NCBI GenBank assembly: GCA_947305775.1
Contig: CAMZEN010000011.1
Span: 1 to 57,442, forward strand
DNA from: an uncultured Verrucomicrobiota bacterium
GTDB lineage: Bacteria > Verrucomicrobiota > Kiritimatiellia > RFP12 > UBA1067
Direction: 5' to 3'
DNA length: 57,442 bases
A model generated the notes under the pieces. It searched no databases. It was not told the origin of the DNA and was given only the letters and a program-made list of their open reading frames with translations. Below, one piece after another: positions 44,957-52,687 of this stretch (the stretch's first letter is position 1; every line of letters begins with the position of its first letter). Position numbers and translations under genes: made by a program.

Positions 44957-46126
44957 ATGAAGAACGCCTACTGGCAGAAGTGGAACAAAACCTACAAGAC
45001 GGAACTTGAGCGGAACATAATGCCGTTCTGGATGAAGTACGGCTACGACCGCAAGCACGGCGGAGTGTACACTTGCCTGGATCGCGACGGTTCCTTGATG
45101 GACACCACCAAGAGCGTCTGGTTCCAGGGGCGCTTCGGCTGGATGACCGCCTACGCCTACAACCATGTGAAGAAGGACCCCGAGTGGCTTGAGGCGTCGA
45201 AGAGCTGCTGCGAATTCCTCGACAAGCACTGCTTCGCCAAGGACGGCCGTGCATACTTCGAGGTGACGGAGGACGGTGTTGGCCTCAGGAAGCGCCGCTA
45301 TGTCTTCTCGGAGTGCTTCGCCGCGATCGCCTACGCCGAATACTCGCTCGCGAGCGGCGACAAGGCGTGGGCAAAGAAGTCCGTAGAGCTGTTCAAGCGC
45401 ATCCGCAAGTTCGTGGCCAACCCCAAGAAGTGGATGCCGTCGAAGAGCGAGCCTGTCGTGCAGGCCCAGGGGCACTCGCTGACGATGATCCTCATCAACG
45501 TCGCGAATGTTCTCAAGCAGATCTCCGACGACCCCGTGCTCGATCAGCAGATCACGGAGTCCATCGGGCTGCTGACCAAGTACTTCATCCATCCCGAGTT
45601 CAAGGCACTTCTTGAAACGGTCGGCCCGAACGGCGAGTTCATCGACACTCTCGGCGGACGCGTGATCAACCCCGGCCACTGCATCGAGACGAGCTGGTTC
45701 CTCATGGATGTCGCCGTTGCGCGAGACGACAAGGAGCTCTTGAAAACGGCGCTTAAGATTTTGGACTGGTCGTGGGATTGGGGCTGGGACAAGAAGTACG
45801 GTGGAATCATCAGCTTCAAGGACTGCCGCAACCTGCCGCCGCAGTGCTATGAGCAGGACATGAAGTTCTGGTGGCCGCAGTGCGAGACGATCATCGCGAC
45901 CGCCTATGCCTACAAGCTCACCGGCGACAAGAAGTACGAGAAGTGGCACAAGCTCATCAGCGACTGGTCATGGGCGCACCTCAAGGACAAGAAGTTCCCC
46001 GAATGGTACGGCTACCTGCACCGCGACGGAACCGTGGCCCAGCCCGCCAAGGGCAACATCTTCAAGGGTCCGTTCCACATTCCGCGCATGCTCGTGAAGA
46101 CTTGGGAGCTTACCAAGGACATGTAA
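44957..46126 (+). CDS. N-acylglucosamine 2-epimerase (AGE) family protein
   Basis: This 389-residue protein fits the AGE/renin-binding-protein family of (alpha/alpha)6-barrel sugar epimerases and isomerases: MPFWMKYGYDRKHGGVYTCLDRDG at the N-terminus, KSVWFQGRFGWMTAYAYN, RYVFSECFAAIAYAEYSLAS, AQGHSLTMILINVANVL, INPGHCIETSWFLMD and the final WYGYLHRDG. Conserved His and Arg residues of the active site (R in GRFG, H in PGHCIE and LHRDG) are present. Substrate could be an N-acylglucosamine, mannose or a cellobiose-like sugar; not decidable here. AAGGAG precedes the ATG. Confidence 0.88.
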   Translation: MKNAYWQKWNKTYKTELERNIMPFWMKYGYDRKHGGVYTCLDRDGSLMDTTKSVWFQGRFGWMTAYAYNHVKKDPEWLEASKSCCEFLDKHCFAKDGRAYFEVTEDGVGLRKRRYVFSECFAAIAYAEYSLASGDKAWAKKSVELFKRIRKFVANPKKWMPSKSEPVVQAQGHSLTMILINVANVLKQISDDPVLDQQITESIGLLTKYFIHPEFKALLETVGPNGEFIDTLGGRVINPGHCIETSWFLMDVAVARDDKELLKTALKILDWSWDWGWDKKYGGIISFKDCRNLPPQCYEQDMKFWWPQCETIIATAYAYKLTGDKKYEKWHKLISDWSWAHLKDKKFPEWYGYLHRDGTVAQPAKGNIFKGPFHIPRMLVKTWELTKDM

Positions 46127-46128
46127 GG

Positions 46129-46785
46129 GTGGCCGTTACCGACGCCCACTGTCACAAAGCCGACGGCGAATCGAGGTTCTTCCTCTGTTCGCCGTTCGCT
46201 TTGCCGATGCCGCCAAACGCCGTTGTCTTCCACGGAACCCACCCGTGGTATCTGGACGATTTCGACGAGGCGCGACTAAGGGAACGCCTTTCGTCCGACC
46301 GTGCGGCGGGCGTCGGCGAAATCGGACTGGACCGCCTGCGCGACCGCAACATTTCGCCGCGAATGCGTGAAGTGTTCGAGCGTCAGTTGGAAGTCGCCGC
46401 CGAATTCGGGCGGCCAGTCGTTCTGCACGGCGCGAAGTGCTGGGGCGAAGTCGTAAAGGCGTGCAAGCCATACGCGGGACGGATACCGTCATTCCTCTTT
46501 CACGGCTTTTCGCGCTCGGATGGACTTTTGCCGGACATCGTCGCAATGAACGGCTTCGTTTCCATAGGGCCAGCGTTGCTGAACGATCATGCGGTCAACT
46601 ACCGAGAGCTTGCGAAGAAGATTCCGCTGGACCGCTTGCTTGTAGAGAGCGACAGAACCGAAGAGAATTTTGCCGAAGTGCCGTCCGTTGACGAAATCGC
46701 GGCAAAGCTCGCCGAGCTGCGCGGCCTTGCGTTCGACGAGCTGTCCGCCGCACTTGAGGCCAACGCCACCTGCTTTGTGTCTTAG
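46129..46785 (+). CDS. TatD-family metal-dependent hydrolase (short)
   Basis: This 218-residue protein has the TatD motif series: TDAHCH at residues 4-9, GTHPWYL, GEIGLDRL, FERQLEVAAEFGRPVVLHG, SFLFHGFS and LLVESD. Family members are DNases or other phosphoesterases with a two-metal site. It is about 40 residues shorter than typical TatD (260), mainly in the first loops, where the second region of TatD is compressed. The start is GTG at 46129, two bases after the epimerase stop; HxH must be near the N-terminus. Its stop codon overlaps that of the convergent glycosidase gene. Confidence 0.8.
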   Translation: MAVTDAHCHKADGESRFFLCSPFALPMPPNAVVFHGTHPWYLDDFDEARLRERLSSDRAAGVGEIGLDRLRDRNISPRMREVFERQLEVAAEFGRPVVLHGAKCWGEVVKACKPYAGRIPSFLFHGFSRSDGLLPDIVAMNGFVSIGPALLNDHAVNYRELAKKIPLDRLLVESDRTEENFAEVPSVDEIAAKLAELRGLAFDELSAALEANATCFVS

Positions 46786-48320
46786 TCCAAGGTCTTATTG
46801 TCGGACCAGACGAGTCCTTCCACCGATACGCCGTCATATAGCTTTGCGCCGTGGCAGTCGAAGGTGTTGCCGGTAACCCTGATGTTCTTGTGGTAGGGCG
46901 TCTTCTGCGCGGCCAGGTCGGAGACCGTCGGGGCTATGGCTATGACCGCTGTGCAGAACTGGTACTGCGAAGTAAGGCAGTCTTTGAAGGTATTGCCTGA
47001 TATGAGAACGTCGCTGCATGCTCCAGATTCATACCAGTTCGCCGCGTCGCCCGCGAAGAGGATTGCCGAGCCGGATACATGGTCGAACGTGTTGCCGGTG
47101 ACCACCACCTTGCCGGGCGTCGTGAAAAGCGCCGCGCGGGCGCGGTTGTTCCTTACGATGTTGTCGGTGAACCGAACGCTTGGCTGCCAGTCCGCATTCT
47201 CGACAGCATCGCCCTCGCCGTATTCAGCCAGGGCTTTTGCGCCGTCCGCATCGAGCGTAAGCACGACATGCCGCGCATCTTCGCGGTAGATGGCGGTAAC
47301 GATGCACTCGGGGCCGTTTTCGAGCGTACGCGAGCGGATGAAGCGCAGCCGTTCGCCGGGCTTGAAGACCTCGAATCCGATCGCCTGCGGATGCATGTAG
47401 CGGCAGAGAATCTTGTTGTCTGCCGGCTTGTCGACTATGCCAAGGCAGGTAGAATGCACGTTTATGGCGTCGTCCATCATGCCCTCGAAACGCGCCCCGC
47501 ACACTGAGATCTCGCCGCGGCAGTTCGAGAAGTGGGTCGCGTCCGCCTTTGTAGAGCAGAGACATCCCTCACGCGGGAAAACCCCGCCAAGGCTCCAGCT
47601 GATATCCTTCGACCTTTGGGCGAGAAGGCCCATGCCGTGGGCAGAGTGGACGACTACACCAACAAGATCGATGTCGCTTGCGCGATACAGGCAGATCGCC
47701 GGAGAAGGACGTTCCCAGGAACGGAACGATATGAAGTCGCCAGCGGTTGCCTGGGCAATGTTGAACATGTCGCCGGTATTCGGCTTTATGGCATGGGTCT
47801 TGGCGTCCCAAAGCATCCGGGCGGAGCCCTCGCCGTCGAAAGCATGGACCTTCCACTCCAGCCTGGGCGAGCCGTTTTCGGCGAAAGACGCTATCTTCGC
47901 TTCGCCAATCGGCGATTCGGCCCAGTCAAGCGAGATGTTCTTGAGCGTGACGCGGTTGGCGTCCATCAGCAGAATGCCGGTTGATTCGCCGTGGAATATG
48001 AAGCGTGCGCCTTTGCCTTGTCCTTCGATGCACAGCCCGACGGCTCCGCAAATCGGCAGCTGCACACGCCTCGGCAGGTTTTGGTCGTGATTGGATATGT
48101 AGATGTCCATCAGCTGCGAGGAAGAAGAGTAGAAGTGGTACTCACCTTCAGCAATAATCAAATTGTCGTCGTCATACGCGTATACGGCTTCAAGCAATGC
48201 GCGCGTCATGTCGTTGGTGCCGTCGGGAGCGAGATTCGCCGCAAGGCATGGCTTGGCGCCTGCAGCAATACAGGCGGCGATCATCGGGAACAGGGCGGTA
48301 TTAAGAATTGTTTTGTTCAT
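46782..48320 (-). CDS. GH110-type alpha-1,3-galactosidase
   Basis: This 512-residue exported protein matches glycoside hydrolase family 110, exo-alpha-galactosidases that remove terminal alpha-1,3-galactose, for example from blood-group B and related host glycans. The mature part is a right-handed beta-helix with the family block KADATHFSNCRGEISVCGARFEGMMDDAINVHSTCL, which holds conserved acidic residues, and repeated NTF-type turns near the C-terminus (VTGNTFDHV, ISGNTFKDC, VTGNTFDCH). The start at 48320 gives a signal peptide MNKTILNTALFPMIAACIAA ending near AGAKPCLAA. A GGTATCAT box lies just upstream on the minus strand. A mucin- or glycan-feeding gut lifestyle is inferred. Confidence 0.85.
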   Translation of the reverse strand: MNKTILNTALFPMIAACIAAGAKPCLAANLAPDGTNDMTRALLEAVYAYDDDNLIIAEGEYHFYSSSSQLMDIYISNHDQNLPRRVQLPICGAVGLCIEGQGKGARFIFHGESTGILLMDANRVTLKNISLDWAESPIGEAKIASFAENGSPRLEWKVHAFDGEGSARMLWDAKTHAIKPNTGDMFNIAQATAGDFISFRSWERPSPAICLYRASDIDLVGVVVHSAHGMGLLAQRSKDISWSLGGVFPREGCLCSTKADATHFSNCRGEISVCGARFEGMMDDAINVHSTCLGIVDKPADNKILCRYMHPQAIGFEVFKPGERLRFIRSRTLENGPECIVTAIYREDARHVVLTLDADGAKALAEYGEGDAVENADWQPSVRFTDNIVRNNRARAALFTTPGKVVVTGNTFDHVSGSAILFAGDAANWYESGACSDVLISGNTFKDCLTSQYQFCTAVIAIAPTVSDLAAQKTPYHKNIRVTGNTFDCHGAKLYDGVSVEGLVWSDNKTLD

Positions 48321-48409
48321 TGTTTGCCTCGCTTGAAGAATGATACCATATTTTGCGTTGTTTCGCACGGCCGCAACGCCAGTAGTTTACCCATTTTCGC
48401 AATCAATGC

Positions 48410-48422
48410 GGGGACTGTCCCC
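48410..48422. repeat. GGGGAC-type inverted repeat, copy 5
   Basis: GGGGACTGTCCCC, here flanked by TGC and ACATTGGGAGAGCGGGCG; the flank matches the start of the REPIN-like units at 54.38 and 54.64 kb. Confidence 0.7.
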
Positions 48423-48469
48423 ACATTGGGAGAGCGGGCGTCGAATTGCTTTGTCCGCTTGCCTTGCAT

Positions 48470-48640
48470 TCCGACGTGCGGCTTGTTTCGCCGCAACCGT
48501 GCTCGCCTTCGAGAGCGGGCGATTTCTGCGTCCTTCGCCCCGCTCGACATACACGAGTATGTCTTCGGGGGCGAGTCCTGCATAAATCGCCGCGTCCTCG
48601 AAGGTTCCGCCCGGCTGGCGGCGGCGAAACAAGCCGCGGT
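48470..48640 (-). repeat. Dispersed hairpin element, copy A
   Basis: Read on the minus strand it holds GCGGCTTG..TTCGCCGCCGC, then GCAGGACT, then a two-stem hairpin CGCCCC-cgaa-GACATAC-tcgt-GTATGTC-gagc-GGGGCG, then AAGGACGC, GAAATCGCCCG and finally TTGCGGCGAAACAAGCCGCA. All these blocks recur in the same order in copy B. Confidence 0.85.
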
Positions 48641-49052
48641 TGCATCCCTGGTCGTATTCGGGACGGTCGCGCGGGATACCGCGCGAGACCGGGCTGGCTC
48701 GTCGTCGCTCCCGCTCGCCGCCGTCCTGCTCCCGCGCCATCCATCGGCGGCACGCTGCGCGATACTGCGTCGTCGGGATACCGACTTCCTTGTCTCGCTT
48801 GCGTCCCGCCGCGTCTGCCGCGAACCGCAGGCCGCCGTCTCGCTCAGCTCCTCCTTGCCAGCCCTCCCGTCCCTCACGCGCAGTCGCTTGACCTGTTGCT
48901 TTCAGGGTCGCTTTCACTCGCAGTCCGATTCCCGCGATCATCACTAGCGTGCCATATCCATTATCACGCAATCGTCGGCGAAAATCGACGGGGACAGGCC
49001 CTAAAGCTCCAAAAAGGCTGGACGCTGTGGCGAGAAGCCCGTTCTTCGCCGG

Positions 49053-49190
49053 GGAGGACATGCAGTACGTTTGCTTCATGCTGGACGAGCGGGGCGGCGC
49101 GGCAAGGCTCGATGAACGAGCGGAGTGATGCGCGGCGCCTTCGGTTCGCGCGAGGCGCGAGCGAAAGGCGAGCATGGCAAGGAGCGCCGC
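49053..49190 (+). repeat. Dispersed element shared with 54.1-54.3 kb (inverted)
   Basis: GGGGAGGACATG, CTTCATGCTGGACGAGCG, GAGTGATGCG and GCCTTCGGTTCGCGCGAGG blocks reappear in the same order on the minus strand of about 54155-54290. Confidence 0.7.
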
Positions 49191-49326
49191 TTTGAAGCAG
49201 CGCGGAAAAGCGGGCGACACAGCCAGGCGACGCCTTTTCGCCGCGGATCGCGCGGGAGAAGACGACGCCAGAGCGGGCGCGAGTGAAGAAAGCCGCGCCA
49301 CGCCGCACCGCGCACTCGAAAGTGCC

Positions 49327-49500
49327 AAGCGCGGCTTGATTCGCCGCCGCAAGCCGAACGGACGGCGCGGGCCGTGACGATTTCGGCAGGACTGCGACCC
49401 GAAGGCATACTAGTGTATGCCGAGCGGTCGCAAGGACGCGGAAATCGCCCGACACGCACCGTGCAAGAGAGGTTGCGGCGAAACAAGCCGCACACTGGAA
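49327..49500 (+). repeat. Dispersed hairpin element, copy B
   Basis: Same block order as copy A but with different stem bases: GCGACC-cgaa-GGCATAC-tagt-GTATGCC-gagc-GGTCGC. Both stems remain perfectly paired despite the changes relative to copy A. Confidence 0.85.
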
Positions 49501-49527
49501 AGGCAAGGCAAGAAAGCAGAATACGGC

Positions 49528-49539
49528 GGGGACAGCCCC
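49528..49539. repeat. GGGGAC-type inverted repeat, copy 6 (degenerate)
   Basis: GGGGACAGCCCC, 28 bases after the end of hairpin copy B. Confidence 0.5.
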
Positions 49540-49634
49540 CTAGGATCGCAGCGACGACTTCTGCTGCACAAAATACACTTCTCAAATTCATATCAACCCT
49601 GCATTTGGGGCAAGCGCACGGTCGGGAGATTTGA

Positions 49635-49640
49635 TATAAT
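49635..49640 (+). promoter_or_regulatory. TATAAT box upstream of rfbA
   Basis: A perfect TATAAT preceded by TTGA, 37 bases before the ATG; no clear -35 box. Confidence 0.55.
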
Positions 49641-49676
49641 TCACCATATAATCCAAATACGGTAAGGAGGAACTGA

Positions 49677-50549
49677 ATGGCCAGAAAAGGAATCATACTA
49701 GCGGGCGGCGCGGGAACGCGTCTCCATCCGCTTACCCGTGTGGTGTCGAAGCAGCTGTTGCCGGTGTACGACAAGCCCATGGTGTTCTATCCGCTGTCCA
49801 CTTTGATGCTGGCCGGCATAAGGGAGGTTCTCATAATCTCCACTCCCAGCGATTTGCCGAACTTCGAGCGGCTGCTCGGCGACGGATCTGACCTGGGCAT
49901 GAAGTTTTCCTACAAGGTTCAGGAGGTTCCAAACGGGCTTGCGCAGGCGTTTGTCCTCGGGCGGGAGTTCCTTGGTGACGACGACGCCTGCCTGGTGCTC
50001 GGCGACAACATATTCTACGGCGCGAATCTGCCGGCGCTTCTCAGGGCGGCGTCCGAGAGAAAAGAGCCGACGGTGTTCGGCTACCGCGTGAGCGATCCTG
50101 AGCGCTACGGAGTGGTGGAGTTTGACGCGACCGGCAAGGCCATCTCGCTTGAGGAGAAGCCTGCTAAGCCGAAGTCCAACTACGCTGTGGTTGGCCTCTA
50201 CTTCTATCCGAATGATGTAGTAAAGAAGGCGGCGGCGCTGAAACCGTCCGCGCGCGGCGAATATGAGATAACCGACCTCAACAGGGAGTACCTCGACGAA
50301 GGTCGCCTTTCGGTGGAGACGATGGGCCGCGGATTCGCCTGGCTCGACACGGGCACGCATCAGTCTCTGGCGGACGCGACGAATTTCGTGCGTGCTCTTA
50401 TAGAGCGTCAGGGGCTTCAGATTTCCTGCATAGAGGAAATAGCCTGGTCGCGCGGGTGGATAGACGATGAGCAGCTAAGGAAGCTCGCCGAAGGCTATGG
50501 AAAGTCCAGTTACGGGACGTACCTCAGGAACCTTGTGAGGGCGCTCTAG
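49677..50549 (+). CDS. rfbA: Glucose-1-phosphate thymidylyltransferase
   Basis: This 290-residue enzyme joins dTTP and glucose-1-phosphate to dTDP-glucose, the first step to dTDP-rhamnose. It starts [35 protein letters not shown], the nucleotidyltransferase signature, and continues with [10 protein letters not shown] near 103, YGVVEFD near 145, [18 protein letters not shown] near 160 and [11 protein letters not shown] near 222. AAGGAGG lies 7 bases before the ATG. The partner rfbD is 38 kb away in this window. Confidence 0.96.
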   Translation: MARKGIILAGGAGTRLHPLTRVVSKQLLPVYDKPMVFYPLSTLMLAGIREVLIISTPSDLPNFERLLGDGSDLGMKFSYKVQEVPNGLAQAFVLGREFLGDDDACLVLGDNIFYGANLPALLRAASERKEPTVFGYRVSDPERYGVVEFDATGKAISLEEKPAKPKSNYAVVGLYFYPNDVVKKAAALKPSARGEYEITDLNREYLDEGRLSVETMGRGFAWLDTGTHQSLADATNFVRALIERQGLQISCIEEIAWSRGWIDDEQLRKLAEGYGKSSYGTYLRNLVRAL

Positions 50550-50562
50550 TCTTTGGTATAAT
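50533..50562 (+). promoter_or_regulatory. Promoter giving a leaderless transcript of the exported protein gene
   Basis: TTGTGA (50533-50538) and TATAAT (50557-50562) with an 18-base spacer. The ATG begins seven bases after the -10 box, exactly where transcription should start. Confidence 0.75.
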
Positions 50563-50569
50563 ATCTCCA

Positions 50570-51349
50570 ATGAAACTTTTGCTGACGACATTTGCGGTCT
50601 TTTCGGCGCTGACGCTCTTTGCCGAGCGTCAGCCGTATCAACGCTACCAGTCGATTGTGGATCGCCAGATGTTCGGCGAGCCCCCGCCTGGATTCGATCC
50701 GACGAGGCCGCCGAGCGAAGTTTCGAGATCCGACGACAAGGCCGACGCCGAGCAGCTCACGAAGGAGCAGGAGCAGATAAAGAGCGCGATACACTTTTCC
50801 GTCATAAACGTGACGCCGAGCGGCGAGACGGCGGTTGGCTTCACGGATAACGGTGACGCGAAAAATCCAGTCCACTACTACCTCAAGGTCGGGGAGTCCC
50901 GCAACGGATGGCTTGTTAAGGAGGCCGATGCCGCGAAAGCGACGATGACGATCGCCAAGGGCGATGTGGAGGTGTCGCTTTCCATCGGCGGCAATTCCGC
51001 GTCGCAGCCCAACGCCGCAAGCAAGGGCGGTGGCGCCCAAGACAGGTCCGGCGTCGCTGGAAGGCCAAACGCGAACGCTCCCGGTTCGTTGCGTGGAAGA
51101 CGCCTTATGCGCGAAAGGCAGCGTCAGGAGGATGCCGCCAGGGAGGCTGCCCAGAAGGCTGAGGAGAACGCCAAGCGAGAAGAGGAGCGTCGCATTGCGG
51201 CCGAGGAAAAGGCGCAGCAGGAGGCCGAGCGCGAGGAGCAGCGCGCACAGCTCTTGCAGATACAGGAAGAGCTTCGCAAGGCTCGTGAGGCGCGCGCCGC
51301 ACGCGAGACTGAAGCGAGCGCCGATGAAGGCGAGGAATCCGCCGAATAG
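50570..51349 (+). CDS. Exported protein with C-terminal coiled coil, unknown
   Basis: This 259-residue protein has a signal peptide (MKLLLTTFAVFSALTLFAE, cleavage likely after LFA). The mature N-terminal part is polar; a central beta-like stretch (IHFSVINVTPSGETAVGFTD ... HYYLKVGESRNGWLVKEAD ... KGDVEVSLSIGG, about residues 75-145) could be a small domain. The last 85 residues are a long charged helix rich in Glu, Arg, Ala and Gln (MRERQRQEDAAREAAQKAEE style), likely a coiled coil. No family recognised. The promoter box abuts its ATG. rsmE follows after 18 bases. Confidence 0.65.
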   Translation: MKLLLTTFAVFSALTLFAERQPYQRYQSIVDRQMFGEPPPGFDPTRPPSEVSRSDDKADAEQLTKEQEQIKSAIHFSVINVTPSGETAVGFTDNGDAKNPVHYYLKVGESRNGWLVKEADAAKATMTIAKGDVEVSLSIGGNSASQPNAASKGGGAQDRSGVAGRPNANAPGSLRGRRLMRERQRQEDAAREAAQKAEENAKREEERRIAAEEKAQQEAEREEQRAQLLQIQEELRKAREARAARETEASADEGEESAE

Positions 51350-51367
51350 GATTTCATCGGGGCGCCC

Positions 51368-52096
51368 ATGCACAGGCTGTTGGCAGACACCTCAAGTCTA
51401 GAGGACTCTTCGCCCGCACTTTCGCGCGCAGCGCTTCGCCATCTCAAGGTCATACGCCCTAAGGAGGGTGAGAAGATCGAGCTTTTTGACGGGCGCGGTT
51501 CGTGGCGCGAATTCGAGTGGACCGATGGACGCCTTGTCGCGGCCGGTGAGATTCGGCGCGGGTTGCGCCATGGCAGGGGGCTTGTGCTTTTTGCGTGCGT
51601 CACGAAAGGATCGCGCTGGGACTGGACGGTTGAGAAGGCCACCGAGCTGGGCGCGACGCGCATAGTGCCTGTGATTTCCGCAAGGACGATTGTCCGCATC
51701 GATGCGGCCGATAGGGACGCGAAGCGAGAGAGGTGGATGCGCGTTGCGGAAGATGCCGCGCGGCAGAGCGACGCAAAGTGGCTACCGGAGGTGTGTGCGC
51801 CTGTCGACTTCGAAGAGTCGTTGGCGCTGGTGGTTGAATGCGAGTGCTATGTGGGGGCGCTTGCCGATCCTCGTCCGCGCGACTTCCTCTCTGCCATCGC
51901 CTCCGCGCACCACGACCTTTCGAAACCGCTCGCCGTATTCGTGGGCCCTGAGGGGGATTTCTCGCCAGACGAGCTTGCTGCGCTTTTGAAGGTGGCGACG
52001 CCTGTGAGTTTCGGCACGACAATCCTTAGGGCCGAGACTGCGGCAATATACGGACTTGGCGTTCTGAAGGCGTATCTCGATTCGGAGACCCCATGA
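51368..52096 (+). CDS. rsmE: 16S rRNA (uracil(1498)-N(3))-methyltransferase
   Basis: This 242-residue SPOUT methyltransferase modifies U1498 of 16S rRNA with S-adenosylmethionine. The PUA-like N-terminal part (HLKVIRPKEGEKIELFDGRG) is followed by the catalytic domain with WDWTVEKATELGATRIVPV, SDAKWLPEV and the knot motifs VFVGPEGDFSPDEL and LRAETAAIYGL. Length is typical. It overlaps queE by ATGA. Confidence 0.93.
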   Translation: MHRLLADTSSLEDSSPALSRAALRHLKVIRPKEGEKIELFDGRGSWREFEWTDGRLVAAGEIRRGLRHGRGLVLFACVTKGSRWDWTVEKATELGATRIVPVISARTIVRIDAADRDAKRERWMRVAEDAARQSDAKWLPEVCAPVDFEESLALVVECECYVGALADPRPRDFLSAIASAHHDLSKPLAVFVGPEGDFSPDELAALLKVATPVSFGTTILRAETAAIYGLGVLKAYLDSETP

Positions 52097-52680
52097 CTTA
52101 CGATCTCGTCGAGATTTTCGAGTCGTTGCAGGGCGAGGGCCGCAACATGGGGCGCTCGTGCGTCTTCATCAGATTCGCCGGATGCAACTTGAAGTGTCCC
52201 TGGTGCGACACCGACGTGGCAAAGCGCTTTACCATTGGCCTTGATGGGCTTGTCGCGGAAGTAAAGGGCTTTCGTTCAAGAAGCGTGATACTTACGGGCG
52301 GCGAACCTACGATGGTCAAGGACATGCCCGAGCTTATAGCGGCGCTGAAGCGCGAAGGATTCTGGATCGCGGTCGAGACCAACGGGACGAACGATGTCGC
52401 TTGGCTGTCTTTTGTAGATTATGTCGCATGTTCGCCAAAGGCGGAGTTCCCAGATTCGCTGAAGCTCACGTCCGCTGACGAGGTAAGGGTCGTTGCATCC
52501 TCTGAGGATGTTGTCCGATTCTGCCGCGACTTGAAGGGCAGGATGTCCGCCACGGATTATTATGTATCGCCGTGCGAGCGCGAAGGCGAGATTGATTTTG
52601 CGACGGCGAAGAGCGTCCTTTCGCAGCTTGACGGATGGTCGCTGTCGGTGCAGCTTCACAAGCTTCTGGGCTTCAGATAG
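52093..52680 (+). CDS. queE: 7-carboxy-7-deazaguanine synthase
   Basis: This 195-residue radical SAM enzyme makes 7-carboxy-7-deazaguanine, a precursor of queuosine and of deazaguanine DNA modifications. The N-terminal IFESLQGEGRNMGRSCVFIRFAGCNLKCPWCDTD holds the radical SAM cysteines (Cys-x3-Cys-x2-Cys), followed by LTGGEPTM and VETNGT. Length fits the compact QueE group. queC and queD are not in the window. It overlaps rsmE by four bases and is followed by the MATE gene after 7 bases. Confidence 0.9.
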   Translation: MTYDLVEIFESLQGEGRNMGRSCVFIRFAGCNLKCPWCDTDVAKRFTIGLDGLVAEVKGFRSRSVILTGGEPTMVKDMPELIAALKREGFWIAVETNGTNDVAWLSFVDYVACSPKAEFPDSLKLTSADEVRVVASSEDVVRFCRDLKGRMSATDYYVSPCEREGEIDFATAKSVLSQLDGWSLSVQLHKLLGFR

Positions 52681-52687
52681 GAATTGG

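Larger units (their letters stand above)
48321..49676. other. Repeat-filled stretch without a convincing gene
   Basis: It contains GGGGAC repeats, two oppositely oriented copies of a long hairpin element (48470-48640 and 49327-49500), an element shared in inverted form with 54.1-54.3 kb (about 49053-49190), and C/G-rich sequence that yields long Arg/Ala/Ser open frames on both strands. None has a family match or ribosome site. The right end holds the rfbA promoter. Confidence 0.6.

Noticed and set aside
43037..45949. A 970-codon minus-strand frame across tkt and the epimerase gene
   Set aside because: It opposes two clear genes and has no motif; long antisense frames are common in GC-rich genes.
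48387..49352. A 321-codon open frame on the minus strand in the gap between the GH110 gene and rfbA
   Set aside because: It runs through two repeat elements, is Arg/Ala/Ser-rich, lacks a ribosome site and any family motif. High GC and the repeats explain its length.
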